Assembly: GCA_003243965.1 (NCBI GenBank)
Contig: QHBO01000016.1
Span: 195,076 to 259,075 of the forward strand
Source: Chloroflexota bacterium
Lineage (GTDB): Bacteria > Chloroflexota > Limnocylindria > QHBO01
Direction: 5' to 3'
Length of the DNA: 64,000 nucleotides
The translations under genes and the position numbers were made by a program. Positions within the stretch are counted from its first letter, which is position 1. Each line of letters starts with the position of its first letter. This document shows positions 36,617 to 46,600 of the stretch, piece after piece. The notes beneath the pieces are model-generated. The model saw only the letters and a program-made list of their open reading frames with translations. It did no database searches and was not told the origin of the DNA.

Positions 36617-38115
36617 CGGGCTGCCAATGACCCAGGTTCGGCTGACCCCGCGTCCAGGGCCAGGGACCGGTCGGCGAGCGCCGCCACGAAGTCGGCGTCA
36701 TGGCTGGCGAAGCCGATGGCGCGGCCCTCGGCGCGGAGGTCGGATAGGAGAGCGACCAGCTCGAGCCACGTGGTGCGGTCCTGCCCGAACGTCGGCTCGT
36801 CGAGCAGCAGGACCGGCGGAGCGGCGGCCAGCGCCGTGCCGACCGACAGGCGGCGTTGCTCTCCGCCGGAGAGGGTGAACGGATTGGCGCCCGCGAGGTG
36901 GGAGAGGCGCAGCCTGGCCATCAGCCCGTCCGCGCGGGCACCTGCCCGCGACGGATCGAGGCCCGACCGGATGGGACCCAGCCGCAGCTCATCACGCACG
37001 GTCGCGGTCACGAACTGGTGCTCCGGATCCTGGAATACGGTACCGATGCGGCGCACCAGCTCCGAGGCCCGCCAGCGCCAGAGCGGAGCACTCGCGCGTG
37101 CGTTCGGCGTGAGCGCGCGACCACCGATGACGCGACCGAAGCTCGGTCGCAGCAGGCCGGCGAGCAGCATCACAAGGGTCGACTTTCCCGATCCGTTGGC
37201 ACCGACGATGGCGAGCACGTGACCGCCCTCGAGCGTGACGTCGGTCGGTGCCAGTGCCGCGCCCTCGCTCCCCGGATAGGTGAACCCGGCCCGCTCGGCG
37301 ATGACCAGCGCTGGTCGCTGTCCGGGGCCCTGAGCCTGCGCCTCGGCTGCCGGGTGGGTGCGGATAACCGGCGGCCGCGGCAGCCAGACGCCGCGCGCCG
37401 CAAGCTCCTCGGCGCGCGCGCCGAACAGGTCGTGGGGGTCGCCATCGAGGGCGACGCCTCCTCCCGCCTCGAGGACCACTACCCTCGTCACCAGGTCCAG
37501 GAGCAGGGACACCCGGTGCTCAACCACGACGAGCGTGGTAGCGGCGCCGCTCACCACCTGGCGCAGCGTGTCACCGAACGCCGCGGCGCCGGCGGGGTCA
37601 AGGTTCGCGGTCGGCTCATCGAGCAGCAGCAGTCTCGGACGGAGCGCCAGCGTCCCCGCCAGCGCCAGGCGCTGCTTCTCTCCACCCGAGAGCGCCGCGG
37701 TGGAGCGATCCGACCCGTACCGCCAGCCGACGTTCTGGAGCGCGGCGTCGACGCGTGGCCAGATGCGATCCGCCGAGACGCATCGGTTCTCGAGGCCAAA
37801 TGCGACGTCGTCGCCGGCGCGGGCCATCACCAGTTGCGCCTCCGGGTCCTGGAAGAGGATCCCGGTCTCGTCGCGGGCGGCGCGCGGCTGGATGCTGCGG
37901 ACCAGCAGCCGCCCCTCCGACTCTCCGCCGCCCGATGGATCGAGCAGGCCGGCCAACCCCAGGAGCAGCGTCGACTTGCCAGCGCCCGATGGTCCGAGCA
38001 GGAGGACCCGCTCTCCGCGTTCGACTCGCAGATCGAGCCCGCGGATCGCCCACGCGCGCCTTCCCGCGTGGCGCCAGCCCCAGCCGCGTGCCTCGATGGC
38101 GATGTCCGGCGTCAC
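36613..38115 (-). CDS. ECF transporter ATPase, fused double ABC domain
   Basis: Two Walker A motifs (GPSGAGKSTLL, GANGSGKSTLV) and two signatures (LSGGEKQRLALAG, LSGGEQRRLSVG). Confidence 0.94.
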   Translation of the reverse strand: MTPDIAIEARGWGWRHAGRRAWAIRGLDLRVERGERVLLLGPSGAGKSTLLLGLAGLLDPSGGGESEGRLLVRSIQPRAARDETGILFQDPEAQLVMARAGDDVAFGLENRCVSADRIWPRVDAALQNVGWRYGSDRSTAALSGGEKQRLALAGTLALRPRLLLLDEPTANLDPAGAAAFGDTLRQVVSGAATTLVVVEHRVSLLLDLVTRVVVLEAGGGVALDGDPHDLFGARAEELAARGVWLPRPPVIRTHPAAEAQAQGPGQRPALVIAERAGFTYPGSEGAALAPTDVTLEGGHVLAIVGANGSGKSTLVMLLAGLLRPSFGRVIGGRALTPNARASAPLWRWRASELVRRIGTVFQDPEHQFVTATVRDELRLGPIRSGLDPSRAGARADGLMARLRLSHLAGANPFTLSGGEQRRLSVGTALAAAPPVLLLDEPTFGQDRTTWLELVALLSDLRAEGRAIGFASHDADFVAALADRSLALDAGSAEPGSLAAR

Positions 38116-38149
38116 GCGCCCGGCCCTGCAGCGGCGAGCGGCACGGCGC

Positions 38150-38725
38150 TCAGAGCGGGCGCTGCGAACGACCGGCGGGGAAGGGGGCCAGCACCCCGGT
38201 CGCCGACAGCAGGCGCATCAGCAGCCATGACCCCAGACCGGCAACCACCGCGGCGCTGGTGGCGACGAACGCGACGTAGGCGACCGTGAAAGTCAGGTCC
38301 CAGGTCGGGTAGTAGAAGACGCGGTCGGCGATTGCGGCCGCCCCGCCGGCGGCTGCGGCGGCAGCCACGGCCATCGCCGGCCCCCATCGTCGATAGCCGC
38401 CGGTCGCGAACGCCGCCTCCGCGGCGCCGCCCTGGACGATCCCGTAGACCAGCAGCAGCGCCCCCCAGGGGGCCCCGAACAGCACCTCCGCCAGGGCAGC
38501 GACGACCTCGGCAAAGAGCGCCGCCCCGGGCCGCTGAATGATCAGTGGCACGAGAACAGCGGGCAGCATCCAGACGCCGTACATCAGCCCCTGCGCCGGC
38601 GGGAACGCGACGAAGAGCGGACCGGCCGCGGCCCAGACGAGATTCCACGCCTGAAAGACGGCCCCGAAAGCCACCGCGAGCACGGCCGCCACCACGATAT
38701 CCACGATCCGCCATCGGTTGGTCAT
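38150..38725 (-). CDS. ECF transporter S component, YkoE-like (thiamine/HMP)
   Basis: MTNRWRIVDIVVAAVLAVAFGAVFQAWNLVWAAAGPLFVAFPPAQGLMYGVWMLPAVLVPLIIQRPGAALFAEVVAALAEVLFG; in an operon with thiamine diphosphokinase downstream of a TPP riboswitch. Confidence 0.88.
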   Translation of the reverse strand: MTNRWRIVDIVVAAVLAVAFGAVFQAWNLVWAAAGPLFVAFPPAQGLMYGVWMLPAVLVPLIIQRPGAALFAEVVAALAEVLFGAPWGALLLVYGIVQGGAAEAAFATGGYRRWGPAMAVAAAAAAGGAAAIADRVFYYPTWDLTFTVAYVAFVATSAAVVAGLGSWLLMRLLSATGVLAPFPAGRSQRPL

Positions 38726-39402
38726 CGCTGACCTCCTCGTCCTGCTGAACTCTTGGGTGTCTCGACCTTGGGTGTCTCGACCACGAGGAGCGTTCCCCGC
38801 TCGAGCGCGACCCAGGCATCGGTGTCCTGCACGACGTTCGACAGCCCTCGAGAGGCACCGACGATCAGCGGCTCGCCCCGCAGCGGGTAGCGGAGTCCGG
38901 CGGTGCGCACGCCCGTCGCGTCACCGGCCACGGGGATGAGGGTCACCAGGTCGCCGGGCCGCCCCTCGAGGACGATCCGCTCGCTGTCGCGGAGCGCGCG
39001 CACCGTGGTACCGCCGCGGATCAGGCGCACGTCGGTGCCGGCCAGTCGGGCATCCGCCAAGAGCAGCAGATTCGCCAGCTCGTGGTCCAGGCGTTCTCCC
39101 CCGAGGGCTCCGAGCACATCGATCCGGTCGGCGCCGGAGTCCAGTGCGCGACCGACCGCCAGCTCGGTATCGGACTCGTCCTTGCTTGACGGATGTCGGT
39201 CGATCCGGGTGCCCCGCGCGGTGAGCCGCTCGACGAGCGCCGGATGTGCCGAGTCCAGGTCGCCTACGATCCAGTCAGGCCGAACACCACATTCGTCGAG
39301 CCAGTGCACGCCTCCGTCGGCGGCCACGATCAGCTCGGCGTCGCCGAGCCGCCGTCGATCGCCCGCCACCGGTACGCCATCCGCAACCACCACTGCCCTC
39401 AT
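38722..39402 (-). CDS. Thiamine diphosphokinase
   Basis: LIVAADGGVHWLDECGVRPDWIVGDLDSAHP, HPSSKDESDTELAV, DVLGALGGERLDHELANLLLL. Confidence 0.94.
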   Translation of the reverse strand: MRAVVVADGVPVAGDRRRLGDAELIVAADGGVHWLDECGVRPDWIVGDLDSAHPALVERLTARGTRIDRHPSSKDESDTELAVGRALDSGADRIDVLGALGGERLDHELANLLLLADARLAGTDVRLIRGGTTVRALRDSERIVLEGRPGDLVTLIPVAGDATGVRTAGLRYPLRGEPLIVGASRGLSNVVQDTDAWVALERGTLLVVETPKVETPKSSAGRGGQR

Positions 39403-39460
39403 CGAAACGCTCCCTTTCCGCGCCGGAGCGCCGCTGCCCCGGGCGCACGCGAAACGACGA

Positions 39461-39488
39461 GCGGCGCACCCGGTTGGGGATGCGCCGC
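39461..39488 (-). promoter_or_regulatory. Hairpin between the TPP aptamer and the thiamine diphosphokinase gene, candidate expression platform
   Basis: GCGGCGCA and TGCGCCGC form a perfect 8-bp stem; only a weak U-tract follows on the minus strand. Confidence 0.5.
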
Positions 39489-39502
39489 GGCACGGTTCAA
39501 AC

Positions 39503-39587
39503 CGACTTCCTGCGCTGGCATTACCCAGATCAGGTTCGAGGGTCTGCGGCTCTCCGCACTCTCAGCGCTCTTCGCGCTCCCCTGTCG
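39503..39587 (-). ncRNA. TPP riboswitch (THI element)
   Basis: Minus strand reads AGGGGAGCGCGAAGAGCGCTGAGAGTGCGG...GACCCTCGAACCTGATCTGGGTAATGCCAGCGCAGGAAGT, with the conserved CTGAGA, ACCCT-GAACCTGATCTGGGTAATGCCAGCG-AGGAA. Confidence 0.97.
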
Positions 39588-39634
39588 TCAATTGGTTGCG
39601 CGCTGAGCCTAGCACGGCATGCCATCATCGGGTC

Positions 39635-40120
39635 GTGGAGTCGCACCCCAACCTGACCCGCGTTACCCAAGCCGCCGGCGAGCTGGGCGTCAGCATCCGT
39701 GTCGAGCGCTTTCCGGAGGGCACGCGCACCGCGCAGGAGGCCGCGCGCGCGGTGGGATGCGACGTCGGACAGATCGTCAAGTCACTGGTCTTCGTGGCCG
39801 ACGGCACCCCGGTGGTCGCCCTCGTCTCCGGGGCCGACCGGCTCGACACGGCCCGTCTGGCCTCCGTGCTGGGTGCGCGCGACGTGCGCCGAGCGACGGG
39901 CGACGAGGTCCGCGCGGCAACCGGCTTCGCAATTGGCGGTGTGCCGCCACTCGGACATGACTGGCCGCTTCGGGTGGTGATCGATCGGCGCCTCCTTCAG
40001 CATGCGCAGGTGTGGGCCGCTGCCGGGCTGCCGGACGCGGTCTTCAAGGTGGACCCGCGGGCCCTGACGCGAGCGATCGGGGCCACGGAAGCGGAAATCG
40101 CGCTGGTCGGCGGCAGCTAG
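39635..40120 (+). CDS. YbaK/EbsC family aminoacyl-tRNA deacylase
   Basis: QIVKSLVFVADGTPVVALVSGADRLDTARLASVLGARDVRRATGDEVRAATGFAIGGVPPLGH; GTG start. Confidence 0.92.
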   Translation: MESHPNLTRVTQAAGELGVSIRVERFPEGTRTAQEAARAVGCDVGQIVKSLVFVADGTPVVALVSGADRLDTARLASVLGARDVRRATGDEVRAATGFAIGGVPPLGHDWPLRVVIDRRLLQHAQVWAAAGLPDAVFKVDPRALTRAIGATEAEIALVGGS

Positions 40121-40123
40121 GCG

Positions 40124-40627
40124 TCACGGCGGACCGAGCCAGATGTCGGTATGCCGGGTGTCACCGGATAGGGACAGCTGCCAGGCTCGGCCTCCGGGCG
40201 CCGCGAATCGGATCGCGGCAGCCGCCCCGCCGGGGTAGAGCGCCAGGATCCGAAAGCCGCGCTTCGGCAGCGCCGACTGGTAGAAGCGGTACACCGCTGG
40301 CCCGGCAGCGTCGGTGGTCCAGATCGCCACCGCAGGCGGGCGGTTGGGCAACCTCGCCGCAGCGGGGTACACCGGGAAGCCGGATGGCAGGCCGGGCACC
40401 GCAGAGGCCACCGGAGTTTCGATCCCTCCGCCGGCCCGGCTGGCGACCGGGGACGGCGCGGACCAGGTGGCAGCCGGTGGGCTCGGCGTGCGCACGGCTG
40501 GCGGGGCCGAGCACGCGACTGCCACCGCGGCGAGCAGCGCGAGCGGCGGTGGCACGGTCGTGCGGACCAGCATCGCAGGCAGTCGGTCGGGTCGGGGCAG
40601 ACGGCCCCGTCCCGTGCGGCGGCTCAT
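40124..40627 (-). CDS. Putative lipoprotein, hypothetical
   Basis: Signal and lipobox-like LALLAAVAVACSAPP, then a P/S-rich linker; overlaps the downstream peptidase start by 4 nt. Confidence 0.65.
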   Translation of the reverse strand: MSRRTGRGRLPRPDRLPAMLVRTTVPPPLALLAAVAVACSAPPAVRTPSPPAATWSAPSPVASRAGGGIETPVASAVPGLPSGFPVYPAAARLPNRPPAVAIWTTDAAGPAVYRFYQSALPKRGFRILALYPGGAAAAIRFAAPGGRAWQLSLSGDTRHTDIWLGPP

Positions 40628-41601
40628 GGCGAGAAGTTCGAGATCACGATCGGAACGTAGTAGTTGCCGATCCGCCCGTGATCGAACCACGCCACCGAGT
40701 TGGCGAGCAGGTTGAAGCTCTCTCGGTAGGTCCCCGGCGGCGGACCTCCCCGCAGGCCGAACGTGTAGCGGCCGATCCCGTTCGGCCCGATCGGTCCGGC
40801 ATCGACCGGCGTCGCCACGGTGGACGAGGGCCAGTCGGCGGCCGCGAAGGCGCTCGCATGCAGTGGTGGGTCGTACGTGACCAGCAGCAGGCGGCCGAGG
40901 CTGATGTCCGGTCGCCAGGCACGGCCACCCAGATTCCTGAACTCGACCCAGTGCGTGACGGTCTGATAGCGCCTGATGACCTCCGTGCCACTGTTGCTTT
41001 CACGCACCACGGAGGCGAGGTACGGCACTCGGCCGGGCCAGGTGGTCCAGCGTCGCTCGGCCATCGGGTCGCTGGGCTGCCAGACGCTGCCGACCAGCCG
41101 GTCGAGCTCGAAGTGCAGATGCGCGCCGTAGCAGATGCCGCTGCATCCTGACCGTGCGATCTGCTGGCCGGCGTACACCTTCTGGTTGATCCCGACCAGG
41201 ACACCACCCTGCGCCAGGTGGTAGTAGAGCGAGTCCCGGCCATCGGCGTGGCGAACGCGGACGTAGTTGCCCGCGGATCCGAACTCCTCGGTCCCATAGC
41301 CCTCGAAGAGCCCGACCACGGTGCCGTCGCGGGCCGCGACCACGGCCGATTGCAGTCCCATCGGATAGTCGATGCCCGTGTGGTTGTCGTACGCGCGACC
41401 CGGATGGCTGGCGCAGTCGTTCCAGACTTGTCCCGTCCAATCCAGCTGGCGACAGCGCGTCGGATCGCGGTCGATGCCGTAGCTCAGCTGAACGTCCGGG
41501 TTCGAGAACGGCAGCGTGTAGTCGTCGGCGGCGAGCGCCGAACCGGCGCCCAGCAGCAACAGCAGGCCTGCGCCTGCGAGGGCGCGGACAGCGGACCGCA
41601 T
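40624..41601 (-). CDS. M23 family metallopeptidase (LytM-like), secreted
   Basis: Signal peptide; NHTGIDYPMG, VVAARDGTVVGLFEGYG, LYYHLAQGGVLVGINQKVYAGQQIARSGCSGICYGAHLHFEL. Confidence 0.85.
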   Translation of the reverse strand: MRSAVRALAGAGLLLLLGAGSALAADDYTLPFSNPDVQLSYGIDRDPTRCRQLDWTGQVWNDCASHPGRAYDNHTGIDYPMGLQSAVVAARDGTVVGLFEGYGTEEFGSAGNYVRVRHADGRDSLYYHLAQGGVLVGINQKVYAGQQIARSGCSGICYGAHLHFELDRLVGSVWQPSDPMAERRWTTWPGRVPYLASVVRESNSGTEVIRRYQTVTHWVEFRNLGGRAWRPDISLGRLLLVTYDPPLHASAFAAADWPSSTVATPVDAGPIGPNGIGRYTFGLRGGPPPGTYRESFNLLANSVAWFDHGRIGNYYVPIVISNFSP

Positions 41602-42617
41602 CATCGGTCGCACCCCGCCCCGCAACCCGCCCAAGCCACGGCCGGACTAGCCATGTGCGCGATGCGTCTGCCCCGCAGGTCGAGGATGTCGGTGCCGCCG
41701 CCGGCGAGCACCATGACCCGTGAGCCGTCGGGCGAAACGCGAGGGATGGCACCCCCGCTGATCCGACGCGCAGCGCCGGCGCCACGCTCCTGGATGAAGA
41801 CGCCCTGGCCGGCGCGCTCGAAGGCGATCTGCCGTCCGTTTGCGCTGGTCGAGACATGAATCGCGGCCGCACCGAGATCCGCGAGCGGTTCCCCGCCGGC
41901 TCCGAGCCCGAGACTGCGGACCGAGGTCGACCCGTCGGGATTGCTCACGAAGTACGCGACGCCTCCGGCGTCGAGCAGCGAGAAGCCGGAAAGCAGCTCT
42001 CCTGCCGTGAGCCGCACGACCCTGCCCGTCGCCGGCTCAACGCGAGCCAGATCCGCCGAAGCCGGTGCCTCCACGGAGCTGACCGCGATAGTCAGCAGCG
42101 AGCCGTCAGGGTCAAACGCGATCGGTGCGGTGAACGGGCCGTCCGCGAGCCGAGTCGCACTACCGCCTTCCGTCTCCACGCGCCACATCCGACCGGCGCC
42201 GTCGATGGTCGCCGCCCAGGACCCGTCCGCGGCGACCGCTGAAGCCAGGACTCCTTCCAGCTCACTGCGCACCAGCGACCCGTCAGCCGTGGCGATCGAG
42301 AGGGCGCCGGGACGGCCCCCGTAGCTGTCGGTGGTCGCCACGATCCCACCGTCGCGGGAGGTCGCCAGCAGGCGCCGCGCCTCCGAGACGGGATCGATCG
42401 GCGTCGATCCGAAGCGCGGCAGGCTGGCATCGATGAGCGTCTGCTCGCCGATTCGGCGTCGGGTGACCGCGACGGCAACCCCCGCGCTCCGAGCGGCCGC
42501 TGGGTCGTATCGGGCGGCAGAGGGCGGCGGTTCGGCCTGCACGGCTCCGGCCAAGACGAGGGACATGATCAGGACGGCTGCCGCGAGCAGCGGCAGCGTA
42601 CGACGCGCGTGAGACAC
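41601..42617 (-). CDS. Secreted beta-propeller-like protein, hypothetical
   Basis: Signal peptide SHARRTLPLLAAAVLIMSLVLAGAVQA; repeats such as TSRDGGIVAT, FDPDGSLLTIA, TSANGRQIAFERA, VSPDGSRVMVLA; GTG start. Confidence 0.65.
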   Translation of the reverse strand: MSHARRTLPLLAAAVLIMSLVLAGAVQAEPPPSAARYDPAAARSAGVAVAVTRRRIGEQTLIDASLPRFGSTPIDPVSEARRLLATSRDGGIVATTDSYGGRPGALSIATADGSLVRSELEGVLASAVAADGSWAATIDGAGRMWRVETEGGSATRLADGPFTAPIAFDPDGSLLTIAVSSVEAPASADLARVEPATGRVVRLTAGELLSGFSLLDAGGVAYFVSNPDGSTSVRSLGLGAGGEPLADLGAAAIHVSTSANGRQIAFERAGQGVFIQERGAGAARRISGGAIPRVSPDGSRVMVLAGGGTDILDLRGRRIAHMASPAVAWAGCGAGCDR

Positions 42618-42780
42618 CGAGGAACCTCCGAGGGCACGACAGAAAGGGGGCTGGGCGTTCGGACGTTCCGGGCGGCGGCGGACTCCTCTGCTGCTCAACG
42701 GTCGGCGACCGACTGATTTCGCGGCGACGCTACGCCGCCGCGCTTATCAGCCGCTTAGCGGCGCATATACTTCGCCGCCG

Positions 42781-43527
42781 ATGTCCCTGCTCGTCGCGGC
42801 CCTGGCTGCAGGCGTCGGCACCCTGCTCCTTCTGGGCGGCACCCTCACCATCCGGGCCACCGGAGCTCAGCTTGGCCTGGGTCGCCGATTCGCCGGCGCT
42901 CGCGAGCTGTCCGTCGGCGAACTGCTGGACCTGGGCGAGATTCCGTCTCGCCCGGTGCGAGTGGTCGGGCGCATCCGCGCGGGGGATCCGCTCCAGCTGC
43001 CCGAAGGTGAGCGGCTGGTCGTGTTTCACCGCGACGTCGAGATCCACGCGGGGCGTGGCCGATGGCGCACGGTGGAGCGGCTCCGCGAGACCCGTTCGTT
43101 CGACCTGTGGGATCACGACGGGTCGCTGCCCCTCGACCCCGCCCGCGCCGCCGAGCCGCTGGTCGTGATTCCCGAGATCTGGCGCGGGACGGTGAACGAG
43201 CTCGACGTTACGCACCGACGGGCGGCCGAACGCCTCGTTTCCGCGGCCGCCGATGGCATCGCTGCGCGCGCCATCACCCGAACCGTCAACATCGTCGATC
43301 GGCTGCGGGTACTCGCCATCGTGCGGCGGTCTGCCGCCGGAGCGCTTGAGCTGGCCCCTCCGCCGGGAGGCTATGTGATCTCCAACCTGGAGGTCGACGA
43401 GGCGATTCGGCTGCTCGGCGGGCCGCGGCGCGACCTGATCGGTCCGGCGCTGGTCGCATCGTTCCTCGGCGCGGGCCTGCTGGTGGCCGCGCTCGGGGCG
43501 GCGATCGGCGGCCTGCTGGCACACTGA
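42781..43527 (+). CDS. Membrane protein, possibly GIDE-like domain
   Basis: N- and C-terminal TM; RPVRVVGRIRAGDPLQLPEGERLVVFHRDVEI...DLWDHDGSLPLDPARA...NIVDRLRVLAIVRR. Confidence 0.55.
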   Translation: MSLLVAALAAGVGTLLLLGGTLTIRATGAQLGLGRRFAGARELSVGELLDLGEIPSRPVRVVGRIRAGDPLQLPEGERLVVFHRDVEIHAGRGRWRTVERLRETRSFDLWDHDGSLPLDPARAAEPLVVIPEIWRGTVNELDVTHRRAAERLVSAAADGIAARAITRTVNIVDRLRVLAIVRRSAAGALELAPPPGGYVISNLEVDEAIRLLGGPRRDLIGPALVASFLGAGLLVAALGAAIGGLLAH

Positions 43528-43664
43528 CCACCGCCCACGCTGAACGAGGACCCGGCGGTCTGGGCAGCGGCCGCGGATCCGGCCGTCCCCCGCCAAGCGG
43601 GCGCGCCGCGCGGCGGTGGCCGGGCGACCCGGCCCGAGGAGAGGTACGGAGCGGCTCGGTACGA

Positions 43665-46600
43665 ATGGGGGATCGAGTCCGCGCGGTTGCCACTTCTACC
43701 ATCGGCTGCACGGCACCTACCAAAGGTTCCATCCATCGTCGGAGCGGCTTCCTGTCGGGCGCCGTGCTGCGGGGAGCGCATCTGGTGGCCAACGGGCATC
43801 GCGATCGTGGGGGCGGACGTGAAGAGCTGATCAGCGTCGCCCAGGCCGCCGCCCTGCTCGGCGTCCATCCCAACACCGTCCGCGCCTGGACCGAGGCGGG
43901 GAGGCTGACCGCCTACCGCATCAACGCGCGCGGCGATCGGCGGTTTCGCCAAGGTGATGTCAAGCGCCTTCTCGGGGAGGGCGCGGATGCGCCGGAGCTC
44001 GCGGCCGCGCCGGTCCACCGCCGGGACGCGGAGATCGCGGTGCTCACCCGGCTGACACAGGGATCCGCCGCCGCCCTGAATGTCGCAGCGGTGTGCCGGA
44101 CCGCCATCGAGGCCCTCCGGGCGCATTTCGCGTACCCGCAGGTTGCCATCTATCTGGCGCGGCAGGCAGAGCTCGAGCTGGAGACGCACGCCGGCTACCG
44201 AGTCGCTCCGGCCGCGCGACTGCCGCTCGGAGAGAGCCACCTGACGTCCGATGAAGGTGCTCCGGCCCTGAGTGAGAACGCGTCCGGACTCGAGCTGCGC
44301 CTGCCGCTCCGGGCCTCGGGCGAGGTGCTGGGGCTGATGCTGATCGAAGATGGCGTGGACGGCGTGCTGGCCATCTCGCAGGTGCCGTTCCTGGGCACCG
44401 TCGCCAACGCGGCGGCTACCGCGATCTTCAACGCGCGGCTCCTGGCGCGCGCTCGTCGCGAGGTGACGCGCGCCCGGGCACTGCGCAGCGTGACCCAGGA
44501 GCTGACCGGAAAGCTCGATCTGGCGAGCGTGCTGGACGACATCGTCGACCGTACACGCAGCCTGTTCGATGCCGACAAGGCGGGGCTCTGGTTCCTCGGC
44601 GACGGCCCAGAGCCCTTCCAGCTCGGAGCAGCACGCGGCATCGGGGAGGTATTCCACGCCCGCGTCCGTGCGCTCCGGCTGGAGTCAGACGCCGCCGGCA
44701 TCAAGGCGATCCGGGAGCGCCGCACATACGTTCTGCACGACGCAGACGCCGATGACCGCGTCGGCCCGATGCGGGATATCTACGCGGCCGAGGGGATCAA
44801 GACCGCGTGCCTCGTCCCGCTCGTGTCGCACGACCAGGCGGTCGGAGTGCTGGGCCTCTATCACCTGCGCCCCCAGGAGTGGCCCGCGGAGGAGCTGGCT
44901 CTCGCCCAGTCGTTCGCCAACCAGGCCGCGGTGGCAATCAGCAATGCGCGGCTGTATCGGTCGCTTGCCGCGCAGGCGGCCCGCATGAAGTCGATCCAGG
45001 ACCTGTCGGCTCGCCTCAACCGCCTGACCGAGGTCCAGATGATCGCGGAGGCGATCGTGGCCGAGGCGAGCACCCTCGCCGAGTTCCACGATATCCGCGT
45101 CTATTCGGTGGACTGGGCCACAGGCGTCTGCGAGCCGGTGGCGTACACGCGGCGCCTGTTGGGAGAGGGCGATTTCCGCGAGCGCCTGCGCGTGGAGATC
45201 GGCCCGGGCTCGTTCACCGGGACGGTGGCCCAGACGGGCGAGGCTATGCTGATCAACGACGCCCTGACCGATACCCGCGGGCACACCATCGACGGCACCG
45301 ACGACATCGAGGAATCGATGCTCGTGGTACCGATGCTCTATGAAGAGCGCGCCGTCGGGATCCTGGCGCTGTCGAAGCTGGGCACCAACCAGTTCAGCGA
45401 CGACGACCTGCAGACGATGAGCATCTTCGCCGGCTACGCGGCACAGGCGTTCGCCAACGCGCACAGCTACGAGCAGCTCGCCCGCCAATCCGCCGAGCTG
45501 GCGCGCCAGCTGGACTCGCAGCGGCGACTTCTCGAGATCAACGAGCGACTCCTCAGCACCCTCGACCCCGGCGACGTGCTGGAGACGATCGCCGACGGCC
45601 TGCGCGCGGTCGTCTCGTACGACAACCTGTCGATCTACCGCGCCGACCACGAGCAGCAGGCCTTGGTTCCGGTGCTAACGCGCGAGCATCACGCCGACCT
45701 GATCTCGCGCTACGTCATCCCGTTCGGTAGCGGACTGATGGGTTGGGTCGTCGATCACCACGAGCCGGCGCTAGTCAACGATGCGCTGAGTGACCCACGC
45801 GCGCTCCAGATTCCGGGGACCCCAACCGAGCCGGAGGCGATGGTCGTGGTGCCGCTGGTCAGCAACGGCGAGGTGACTGGCGCCCTCAACGTGTCGCGCG
45901 GCGGAGGGCCCGAGGCCTACTTCAGTGATCAGGACTTCGAGCTCGTCAAGCTCTTCGCCGGCCAGGCGTCCATCGCCCTGCGGAACGCCGATACCCATCA
46001 CGCGGTCAGCCTGCGGGCCGAAACCGATGCGCTCACCGGGCTCGGCAACCACGGCGCGTTCCAGAAGGATCTCGCACGGCTTCTCGATCGAGCACGGGAC
46101 CTGCCGGCCGACGCCAACGCGGGCGTGGCGCTGCTGATGATGGACCTCGACCGCTTCAAGGCCTACAACGATCGGCTGGGTCATCCCGCCGGCGACGCAC
46201 TGCTGCATGCGGTAGGCACCGCGATCTACGGCGCAGCGCGCTCTGAGGACCTGGCGTACCGCTACGGGGGCGACGAGTTCGCGTTGATCCTCTCCTCGGT
46301 CGACGCCTCGCAGGCTGAGGTGGTCGCCGAGCGCGCGCGGCGAGCCGTGGCGCGTCTAACGAGCAAGGACTCGACGCCGGTGACGATCACCATCGGCGTG
46401 GCGGCATTCCCCAGCGACGCGACGGACAAGAACGCCCTGATCGGGGCGGCCGATACCGCGCTCTACTACGGCAAGCAGGCCGGCGAGGACCGGGTCACTT
46501 TGGCCGGCGAGGTGCCCCGTGAGATTCGCGACCTGCGCGGCACGCTGGACGAACTCGCGCGCGCCGCGCTGCTGCATCCGGAAGACGCCGGCTCAGTTGA

